Assembly (NCBI RefSeq): GCF_037042905.1
Contig: NC_087250.1
Coordinates: 907,501 to 971,500, forward strand
Direction of reading: 5' to 3'
Source of the DNA: Lytechinus pictus
Taxonomy: Eukaryota; Echinodermata; Echinoidea; Temnopleuroida; Toxopneustidae
DNA: 64,000 bases
Of the stretch, positions 46,901 to 58,900 are shown in pieces (position 1 is the stretch's first letter; each line of letters starts with the position of its first letter). A model generated the notes under the pieces. That model did not search any database, was not told where the DNA came from, and saw only the letters and a program-made list of their open reading frames with translations. Both the position numbers and the translations under genes were made by a program.

Positions 46901-49900
46901 TTTACGCAAGATTAAGATTAAGATATTTTACATCTGATTTTGATTTTTTTTAAATTACACCCAGGTATTCTGGAAGTTGAGTCAAAATGTAACCAAAAAA
47001 CTTTTTTTTCTTGATTTTTAAAATTTCTCGGGACCAATTTGATCTCATTTACTTCAGCACCCCACTCAAAAAATCATTCCAAGGGCACTGGAAATACAAA
47101 TGTCACAAGGAAATTCTCAAATGTTTCATAAAAAAGTTAATATGGAATTTTTACAAAGTATCAGAGAAAGTGCAAACAACATTTTAAAACTTAAGCATAA
47201 AAAATAGCTTTTTAAAACTTTCTGGTAAGAACTGTGCCATGGGTATTCAAGTTGCAAATATGGTACAGTATTTGGTAGAATATCTACGCAAGAAAAGCCT
47301 CGAGGCAATGTAGGAATACATACCGATAAACCAACAGGAGTTGTATACTTTCCAACAAAATCAGTTCTTCCTTCATCTATTTCCTCTCCTTCCTCATCTA
47401 ATCTATCCTTCTCTCTATCCAGATTCCATCCTGATGTGGGTGGGGCCTTACTACTGGTTGCCGTGGTGATAAGATGAGGTTGGAATAATCTTAGCTGGGT
47501 TAATTTCTCAGGGTTCTGAGAGAGAGTAGCTGAGAAAAGCAGCTTTTGAAGCTGTATAAAAAAAAAATCATTAATGACTGGATTTTAAAATGTTTTTCTA
47601 CAGAATACAAAGCAAAATGATAAAATGGTGATACTAATCCTAATCAAATGTAAGCTAGTGAACACTTTTTGCGAGAGTGATCACAAATTTCCTAGAAAGC
47701 CAGTGAACACTTTTTGCGAGAGTGATCACGAATTTCCTTGTTGACCATAGTAGATTGCGAGACAAATGAATACCCTCTAGCGATTATTTCAATCCGCAAT
47801 AATGAACCTATTTAGTATTATTGAACGAACATATGCGCGCCCCGCCCTAAAGTTGACTCGAAGATACGAACGATGTAGTAAAAAGATAGCTCGATTTTCC
47901 AACCACTTGACCTTTCTTGTGCGTTGCATTAAAGCGTCAGTGGTTCCCAAAGACCTGCGGGTCAAGCCTCCTATGAACACCAAGGAGCAAGAAAGGTAGC
48001 AGAAACGGCCGCCCTCTGTTTTCTGAAAGAACGCATCTTTCTCACTAGATGCACGATTGATTCGGCTAAGACGGAATACGAAACTTTAAAAGCCGATATC
48101 AAAGAGACTAAGCAAGCCCAACATAGTACAGACATTCTGAAGGTTAATGAAAATATCTACGCAGATGTTTTCGCTAAATGCAAGAAAAGGCAACAGGCTA
48201 AATTTGAAAAGTTGATACAACCCAAATCGAAGAAGGTCACCGCCTCATTAGCGAATGAGGATAAATGGGTTGTTAACCTATCCTCGAGACAGATCACCTC
48301 CACCGAGGAGCAATTGCTTAAGAAAGGCCTCGCCTTTGCCGTGTCGCCCCCAAAATTGCCCATTACCAAGATTGTAGCTAAGGTTGAAACCGCGGTCAAG
48401 TATATTGATCCAGTTTCGGCCGATGCCGCACGAAAAGATGTAGATTCCATTCTACAGAGAGCACGTCCTCCGAAACCGAATACCACAAGAGAGATGCGTG
48501 ATGCTCTTAAGACACTCAAGAATGATGATAGCATTACAATCCTCCCTGCGGATAAGGGTAGTGCCACAATCATTTTAGATAGTACCGCCTACGAAGACAA
48601 AATGACCGAGCTTCTGAGCTCTGGTCCGTATAAAATGCTAAAGAAAGACCCCACAGATCGAATGTGTCGCAAACTGACCAGTACGTTACTGGCACTAAAG
48701 AAAGACAAAGTTCTAGATGAGGCTACATACAAAAAGATAAAGCCCACACAGAAACAGCCACCTAGAATATACGGGTTGCCCAAAATACACAAACCCGGGA
48801 TACCCCTCAGACCAATAGTATCATGCATAGGTTCATTTGCCTATAACCTATCAAAGTACCTGGCGGACATCCTGTCCCCTCTCACTAACTGCTCAGAACA
48901 CACGGTTTCCAACTCCAGTGAATTCGCTGAATTCACATCGGAGCAGACAGTTAACGAACAGGAATCCATGATCTCTTTTGATGTAGTCTCCCTCTTCACT
49001 AATGTACCGATAGAGGGCGCATGCAGGACGGCCCTGCAACGCATGCAATCCGATCCCACATTATCAGAACGTACCACACTTATGCCCGAACAAATAGCCG
49101 AACTCCTGGAGTTCGTCCTCAGGTCCACATATTTTCTGTACAGAGGCTCTTTCTATGAGCAAACAGAAGGAGCAGCAATGGGTAGCCCAGTCTCAGCGGT
49201 TGTGGCTAACCTATATATGGAAGGTTTTGAACAGAACGCTTTGCCCAAGTGTCCTTCCACATGCCACCCTCGGGTGTGGAAGAGATACGTCGATGACACT
49301 TTCATAATCGTAAATAGATCCGAAACAGACAGCCTACTCTCATACATGAATAGCCAGCAACCGTCCATCCAGTTCACTCTGGAGACTGAGCAAGGAGGGA
49401 AATTAGCATTCCTTGACACGCTAGTCCAAAGACACGAGGGCGGGAAACTCTCCACCTCTGTCTACCGCAAGCCCACTCATACAGACCAATACATACCATA
49501 TGATTCTCATCACGACAAATCGGTCAAGAAGGGTCTTGTTAAATGCCTGTTCGACAGAGCAGCACGTATCATAACTCACCCACCTGAACTCCCTAAAGAA
49601 AGAGCACACATACGTGGCGCCTTGTACAGCAACGGCTACCCACGCCGTTTTATCAAGAACACTTTCAAGAAAAAACAACCACCAAGGGATCAGAAGGTTT
49701 TCAAGACTTGCACAGTCTTGCCATACATAGATGGCCTCTCACAACAACTTAAACGCCGATTAGAAGGTCACGGTATCCGAACGGTTTTCCGCTCGGACAC
49801 CACCTTACACAAACAGCTTGTACACCCCAAAGACCCTATCCCTGATCACAGACGTGATGGCGTAGTATACAACATTCCTTGCCAGGGATGTGACGGGTCT

Positions 49901-52900
49901 TACATCGGAGAAACAGCCCGACCGATAGTTGAACGCATTTCTGAACACAAGCGCGATGTTCGGTTACAGCGAACCGACACATCCGCGGTGGCAGAACATG
50001 CTTGGGAGAAGCAACACCACCCAGATTGGGAGGGTGTACATTGCATTGCCAAAGAGAGACATTGGTATACACGCAGGATTAAGGAGGCTATTAGTATACG
50101 TCTTTGTCCTAACAACTTCAACAGAGACAGCGGGATCGACATCCCCGACTTCTGGATGCGAACCATCCGACAGCACAATACCCCCTTACCTGGCAGTGCA
50201 CGCCGACCCGATCGTCCCCGGCCCCGAACGAGGGACCGCTCAGCTAGTCAGCCCCCGCCCACGGGAAACTAGCGAGCCCGCCAATTTTGTCTAATTTGCA
50301 TATTGCCGACCCACGGCGTATTTGCATATACCCCCGGCTTATTTGCATATACGGATTACCGGCCGCACCGTATCCCACGCAACGGATCAATGCCCACCTA
50401 TTGTTCTCGCGTTCGTGCGTACGGTCCTGGAGATTAGTATAAATAGAGTACGTCATCAGATAATTTTCGTCACTTGATAAAGAGTTGCAGCGGCACTCGA
50501 AAGCTCGTGAACTTGTAAGCTAGTGAACACTTTTTGCGAGAGTGATCACGAATTTCCTAGAAAGCCAGTGAACACTTTTTGCGAGAGTGATCACGAATTT
50601 CCTTGTTGACCATAGTAGATTGCGAGACAAATGAATACCCTCTAGCGATTATTTCAATCCGCAATAATGAACCTATTTAGTATGGTCTAAGTTCATTGAC
50701 CCTAAATGACCTTTGACCTTAGTCATGTGACCTGAAACTCAAGAAGGATGTTCAGTAATACTTGATTAACCTTATGTCCAAGTTTCATGAACTAGGTCCA
50801 TATACTTTCTAAGTTATGATGTCATTTCAAAAACTTAACCTTAGGTTAAGATTTGATGTTGACGCCGCCGCCGGAAAAGCGGCGCCTATAGTCTCGCTCT
50901 GCTATGCAGGCGAGACAAAAAAAAAAAGATCACACATTTCTTCAGTGACAAAATATGACTGAGACGCTAAACAAAAGCTACTTCTGAAGACAGTCACAAA
51001 AATGCAAATGTACATTTGAACTTCAAAAACAATATGAACTGTTTCATGTGTATGGATCAAGTCAGTTTTCTCTCAAGATGTAAAGCTGGTCAAGCATTTT
51101 ATTGTACGAGCAAGATACTTAACATCTGTGGTACTTACCGGTAGTTGATGTGCTGATGACCTGAAGAAAAAAAAAAAAAAAAAAAAGACAAAAGATAACA
51201 AAAGCTTCAACAATTGTGTTCAGGCAAAATGCTGAATACACCTAAACTAGTAAAAACCTTTTGTGATTATTTTGGCAGATATTGGTGGAACAATTAAAAA
51301 AAGATATGAATTTTAAAAAATATTGTCACCAAAGAATTTGTAAATGAACCAATAAAAGAAACAAACTTCTTCATTTATATCAAAGTCACATACCGGTATT
51401 GCAATCTAATATCATACAAAACATTTAGTTCTTAAACTGGTTATGTTACGTAATGACACATTGCAAATAAAAGGGTTACCTCCTGACTGTCAATGGACCA
51501 GGCCGTTGTCTAATTGAAGTGAATGATGGTGGGGTTATTCCATCATCAGACTGAGGGGTGTAAGCTGATTTTTCAACTTGAGCAATCCAATCTTGTGAGA
51601 TATGTTCCATCAACCGATCTGCTTCATCAATCACCTGAAGATATGAAAATATGTGGTCATCAATATTTCTCCACAATATAAGGTAATATGTGATTATAAA
51701 TAGTGGTGATGGGAGGGGATAGGAGAGCTAGTGGAGGACCTACAAACAATGATTTTATATATGTGGAGGTTATTGGTCTTTTCTACATTGGGTGGGTGGG
51801 TGGTGGCACTACCTATTCGAATGCTTACACATGATCATTCCTCAACTCGAAAAATACCCCCTTTTTGGCATTGTTTAGAGTACATTTTGAGCCATTTTTT
51901 ACATTAAAACTGAAAACCTTTAAAAACGACCCTTTTTTGCATTTAACCCTTTCTAGGCGCTAACTTTTTACTTTCAAGTCTTGCGCAAGTTTTAAGATCA
52001 ATTTTGCGTCACCCGGGTACGTGGTTCCGAAATTATGCAACATTATGTAAGTGCATGTCAGACCAAAAATTGCTCAATAACGTGATTTTGTGTACAAAGT
52101 CAATGCAAATTGTGTTTTCTACCAAAAATCATAATTGTATGATTATTTTTAGTTTTGCTGGTCTAAATGGATTTATTTTATGCTTTTTATGATTTCAGTA
52201 GAGTCCCCAACAAATTCCATTGAAAAAAAACAATGAAAAACAAAAGGTCGAAAAACAAGGAAATACATAAGAAATTGCAAAAAACAATACATAAGAAAAT
52301 GATTTGATATCGCGATTTTGTTCATGTACACCAAAAAGAGTGTATATACCCAAAATTAGAATATTTGGAGCTTTATTTAAGGAGTTAGAGGTAAAAGTAT
52401 GATTTTGCATACTAATTATGCATAAATTAGCATAAATCACTTAGCCCCCCCCCCCCCCCCATATGAACTCCCAAAATACCCCAGCCTAGATAGGGTTGAA
52501 GTACACTTTTACAAAATCACCCCCTTTAAAGAAGAACTACATTTGTAATCATGGCAGCCAACATAGCTGTCCTGTGAACATTTGTAAGATAACAGCAAAA
52601 CATGACTCGAACAAATATGAGAGAAATTGGTATAATTCTAGAATTTCACATTTTCGTGTTGACAAAAAAAATATATACCCTGTTTTAAGAAATCGAGTAC
52701 ATCGTCGACAAAAATTGACCTTTTTTTTAAATTCGCGTACATTTGTGTTCTTGAATTTACTTATAACCGGGCTAAAAAAGCACCTTTTTTCGCGAAAAAA
52801 GGAACGATCATGTGTACACATCGACAACAGGAAGTGCCACCACAAGCTCCCTTCTTAATGCTTTACACAAGCTTTGATCGCAAAACAAATTTGCTACAAC

Positions 52901-55900
52901 ATGAAACGACTTTCTTCAAGAATGTATCACCCATATTTTTAGATCAAATTCACGACATAAGTGCATGCAATTTTAATTTTGAAGTTATGCTTAATCAAAT
53001 AAACTCTCTGGACCCAAATGGCTAAAAAAAACATTATTCAGTGTAAAATCGTAATACAGTATTTTAAAGCGAAGATTCATTAATGAACGATTATATCACA
53101 TAAAAAGTTCCAGAATTTAAACTTGATCAATTTGTAATTGAAAATAAGAATCGATAGATTCAGATTGAGAAATCAAAATTGTTTAGGAAACTTTAGCATT
53201 TTCCATTAATTTGTTACATTTCTGAATATGCTTTTTTAGGCCAACATGTGATTATAAATTTAACATTCTATCTATTGTCTAATTCTCATCAACTTTTAAA
53301 AAATGTGTGAAAGTTGATAGAAAACCTTGTTGTGTAAGAGTGTGCCATGACTTGAAGTGTTTGTGCAGCAATAAATAATGGAGAAGATGATGAAGAGCAT
53401 TATTTTTATTATTTGTTTGGCATCACCTGTGCCTGGGAGGCGAAAAGTGAACTAAATCACTATGACCCGCAGGTCTCTCCTCCCGATATAACTGATTGGG
53501 GGGAGTGGAGGTGGACAACTACACCGGGGTTTCCCCCTACTCTTTATATACAAATAGTGCAGTGGGTTCTTAACGTGCAAAGGTGGTGACTCTCCTCTAC
53601 ACGGGGCCTCCATTTAACATCCTATCCGATGGATGGAGTGTTTTACATTGTAACATAGCCTGCATCTATGAAACATGGGAGAGACATTTACACACAATGC
53701 ACTGGCTTCAGTCATCCACCCGGGGTGGACTCGAACCCACAATCTTTGGTTCGACGGGCAGACGCGTTACCGACTGAGCCTACAACGCTCTCAATGAGGG
53801 AGTGAGGGAGGAAGGGGTACTAACCAGAAAGCGAAGATGATGAAGATTGAATCCAACAGTCTTACAGAGATTATCAACAAGTCTTCCGGGCGTTGCTATG
53901 ACGATATCAGCAAGGGAGTGAAATTCTCCATCACTAAAAATGAACCAAACAAACTCAAACATGAAGTATGTGCTGCTGTGAAAAGGAAATATACTGAAAA
54001 ATGTAAAGCAATCAAATATATCTATAGAACAGAGTTCAATAAATATGTTTAATCCTTATTGTTAATGTCTAAATAAATGCTTTAAAATACAAAATAAATT
54101 GGCTAGAAAAAGAAAATCATCTGATAGGCATTAGCCATTAAGGTATGTTGGTTTAGTCTGCTCTCATCTTCAATTGCCAAGGAGCAGAAAAAAAATAAAA
54201 ATAGGTTATTATGTGACCAGATAATGAAAAATACAACCAGATACCATTATATTGCGTATTTTTTGTTTATCACTTTTTTTAAAACAGGCAGACATGTTTT
54301 TAATAACATACATGACGTTAATATTTACTAGTCAGTTTTCAGTGTCAAAAAATTAAATGGTCCATAGTTGAAACAGTAGTTTAATCATTCACTGACTCCC
54401 TACAATGCTGGGCACAGAGCAGATTCAGTTCACTAAATCTTATGTTCTCTAATACGGTAGTGAGTTAGAGAGTGCTGAAGGGTAGTGAAAGACTATATGA
54501 AAGTTTTACATTTATTTTTATTATTCATGCCTACAATGGGTTTGTATAAATTTGATATTATGTAGAATATTTTTTCATTTATGCTTGTGTATGTTCCAGT
54601 GAAGGCTAGACTTGTGTTTAAAGATAATAATACATTGAATCTAATAATTGACATACATCTCTTTTACAAGTCCACTCTGTTCCTGAGAGAATTTCTTGAT
54701 TCCTCCAATCAGAACAGGTCTAAGGGGCGTGGCCTTGCAGAGCGAGCTGACAATCTTATAAACCTGGGTCGCAAGGTCACGTGTCGGGAGAACGATGAGA
54801 GCTCGCACTTGACAAACTACTCTATCAATCAGAGCCTAAATTAGAGAGAAGATTAGAAATTATCAGTGCTGAACAAGTTATGTACCTACTAACGTAAGAA
54901 AATAACTGTCCTGTTTTCCCTTAACTTGTAGAATTAATTGTAAGTTTTCTTTAAGTTCTGACATCTATGCAGATCATCTGTGTGACACAAACAAATGAAA
55001 AAATATAAGGCCAAACATACATGTACATGTAAATATCATTAACTGGATTTATTTTCCCCCTTGACCCCTATGGCATATTTGATGGTCTAACATGCTATTT
55101 TGCAAATGATTCAAATAGCACATGTAGAAAAGCATGGAAGACAATATTAGCAAAATAACTTGCGCATTGGTTCAAAAGTGTTACCATTAGTTTACTATTT
55201 TACAAAGTTTTGCCATTTACCTTATGTCTTACCAATAGGAGTTGAGAATGTTTGATCATACATTTAGCATGGCTGACAGGAATAAAGGTAGTCCCACAAG
55301 GATCTTACTACTCACCTGTATTATAGGTATAGCATATGCAAGCGTCTTACCGCTACCAGTAGGGGCTGATATACAGAGATCACTAGGTCTATAACCAGCA
55401 TGACCGGTATGTATGCCGTACTGAAGAGACTTTAGTAGTATAGGAATTATATGCTGCTGAACTGTGTAGAGATACATTTTAAAAAAGAAAGAACAAACAA
55501 TCATTATAAAAGTGATAACTATGGCACAAACATGATTGGTCTCTTACCAATTCATTTAATAAAGAAATAATTCTGGCCTAATTTTATTCTGTCTACTACA
55601 AACTTACCATTTCATCTTAATTCCACTTTAGTCTGGTCTGTTAGCGGAATTATGTGGACACGGTGGACAAAAGCATGATTTTTTCTCCAGACCTTTGTTT
55701 ATGTATGAGAATTAAAAATGGGGTATGCTCCAAAAAATCTGGCTGCAGGAACAGTGAAAAAATGGGTGAAAATGTCAAAATTTATGAGTTTAGATTGGTC
55801 TGATATATAGACTAGCGCTAGTGCAAAACTCAATAGCAGTGCATTATTTTGCATTGGTTTAGTTCTTGAATTCAGACCCTTTTTGAACAAATATTCTGTT

Positions 55901-58900
55901 TGTCCTCACATCTCGATGCACTAAATATCTGAATGCAGATGCTAAACAAGCCGAAGGGTGGTGATGGAGGGGGTTGAATGTTGGTGTGTATGTACATATT
56001 TTGGTCTTGGGGTAAAGATGTGCAAGACACATTTTTTGCATGTGTTGGAAATTGTGTTGCCATGGTAACAGTGTATTATGGCAAAAATAAGGTACAAATC
56101 TTGCAGTTAGAACAACTTCCTCTGTTGTCATCCGATTCTCATGATATTTGGCACACACATTGGTCTTGAGGTGAAGATGTCTAAGACACATTTTGTGTGT
56201 CTTTCAAAAATCTTGTTGCCATGGTAACAACATATTATTTGGTGAAAATTGGGGGAAAAATTACAATTCAAACTGCTTCATCAGTTTTAAATCAATTCTC
56301 ATGAAATTTGACACACACATTGGTTTTAGAGTAAAGATGTACAAGGCACTTTTTGTATGTGTTTCAGAAATTGTGTTGCCATGGTAACAACATATTATAT
56401 GGCAAAATTTAGGTAAAAACCTTGCAATTTGAACAACTTCATCAGTTTTGAACCATTTCTCATGAAATTTGGCTCATACATTTGCCTTGAGGTAAAGATG
56501 TGCAGGAACCATTTTTTGTGTGCATTTGTCAGAGAGTATATTGCCATGGTAACCACATATGATAGCCAGAAATGCAGGAAAACTCATTGTGGATCAAACG
56601 ACTTCCCCTTTTTTTAGTCAGTGCTCATAAAAGTTGGAAGAAATATTCATCTTTGGGTAAAGATTCATATTAAATTCTAAACTGCATTAAAATATATGAG
56701 TCACCTTCAGTAATATTTCTAGGTTTTGGGGGAGGAGCGGGATCGGTCCTTAAAATCTGACATCAAAATAAAGGTTAAAGGCGGTGTCCATTAACACTCT
56801 TGAAATAAGCATCCCCTCAAGGGCATAGGCTGGGGGTACACTGGGTGAATGTGAAACCTTCCGCTGTGGCAAAGGAGTTCCAAAACTGGCAAGCAAAACA
56901 AAATGTGTACCCCTTCTACTTTCAACGGCTAATTTTCCAAACCTTAGTTCCACCTCCCCAAGATGTGCACCCCTCCCCATACCACTTCTATCTCCCCATG
57001 CTCAACCAGTCTACGCCTTTGCCCCTCAGGGGTCTTTGTATTTTAAAGCGAGACATTACTCCCTTTTTTTTTGGGGGGGGGAGGGGGGGGGGTCTTTAGA
57101 AAATGACCTCATAAAAGTTAAAGTTAAAGGATTATGACTAGGAACTTAACCCCCCCCCTGAAAAAATAGGGGGCTGATATATTTTTTTGAGCAGAAAAAG
57201 GCCCCCCCCCCCATTAAAAGGTAAGAAGAGTCATTTGCACTTCAGAGTTCAGACCATTCATTTGATGTTTAATGCATTCTGCTTTGGTAAAAAATTGTTT
57301 ACAGTAGCCAATTAATCATTGTTTATTTATATTCTCCTACTCAGTCTTTTATTCATATTCCATTCCTACTCTTTCTTTTTAACTATATCACATCACTCTT
57401 GATTTTGAGCTTCACCATACCATCTAATGTTTCCTCTCTCCTTTTTTTACCCTCTATCTCTCCAAGTATATTTTCTCTGACATATTATAAAGTGTACCTT
57501 TAATCATGCAACTAATCATAGAAATATATATATACAAAAATCTCTGCACTTGTTTTAGAAATTCACTTGCAAATCCATGACTCAATAACATACCATATCA
57601 AAAATATGCATATGTGCACAATAAATTTTTGCCTTCTATTTTCTTTCATTTAATTTTTTCAGTATATTTCTGTGACAGCCCCTGCTTTATACATCCTACA
57701 TCTCCAATTGTCAAAAAATGAATATTATGTTTCAGTAGCAAAATTGTTGGATGCAAGATCTGACTGTCACAAAAAATGCAAATAATTTTCCATTGGAGTA
57801 AGGACGAACGTATTCACTGTTCATTGAGCAAATGATTACTTTTATTTCTCTACATATATTCTAGTCATATCCCTTTCAGATGGTGGTAACTGCAGGAATG
57901 GGAAAACTCAGTGATATAACTAAAATTTTCACAGAGGATTTTCGGAAAACAACTAAATCCATTTTTTTTTAAGCAACAGTTATTCCATTCTGAATGCTGC
58001 AACTATGAATTTGATGCACCTTTACCAAAATATAATATCATGACAGCCATTTCTTAAATTCTTTAAACTAGACATTAAATATAGCTAATAGTATTATTTA
58101 GGACAGAGTGTAGCCAAAATAGAGTTTAAAAGATTATGAAGAAAATAATAAATGTCATGGTATTATATTTCAGTGTAGGTGTAAGCATTCAAAATGGAAT
58201 AATTGTTGCTAGATAATAATGAATTAAAATAGCAAAGAAAAATGTACTTAGAGAGGGAGAAAAGAGGGGGGGGGGGAGAGGAAACAAAACAAGAAGGTAT
58301 GGTAAAGCTCTAAAGTGCAAGAAGTGCAAAAAGTGATGTATGAAAGTCAGAGTAAGAACTGAAATGAACAAATACTGAGTAGGAGATAAATAAAACGTTG
58401 ATTAATTGGGCACCGGAAATGATCTTTTATCAAAACCAGAATGTTTTAGGCTTTAAATTAATACGCTGACGTGTAAAGGATTCCCCCCCTTTTTTTTTTT
58501 TGGGGGGGGTCAGTTCCTAGTTGTAATTATTTCCTTTTACTCTTTATGTGGCAATTTTCTAAAGCCCCCCCCCCAAAAAAAAAAAAAAAAATGGAAGGGG
58601 TGCTTTCTTTAAGAGTGTTTAAGTTCCTAATGGCCATGGCCTTTAACCTTCTATATTTTTATGTTGTCAGTTTTTAAGGACCTCCTCCGCCCCCCCCCAA
58701 AAAAAACCCTATAAATATTATTGAAGGTGATTAATACCATGAATACCCTGCGCTATCTTATGATGTTAAAGGGGAATCCAACCCAAATAAACATTTGTTT
58801 TTAGAGGAAAAGGAAAAATCAGACAATAGGTCAAAGTTTGAACAATATCGGACAAACCATAAGAAAGTTGTGAATATATAAAAGTTGTAAACATTGGTAA

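Larger units (their letters stand above)
47650..50683 (+). mobile_element. Penelope-like retroelement in DDX51 intron 7
   Basis: 169-bp direct repeats (47650-47818 and 50515-50683) flank one coding region for a Penelope-type reverse transcriptase plus GIY-YIG nuclease. It lies antisense to DDX51, and its left end is about 100 bp from exon H. The two terminal repeats differ at about one position, so the copy is young if they arose together. Confidence 0.9.

Noticed and set aside
49929-50294. 121-residue frame near the end of the Penelope element
   Set aside because: Lies in another frame of the GIY-YIG nuclease region, whose motifs are clear in the main frame.
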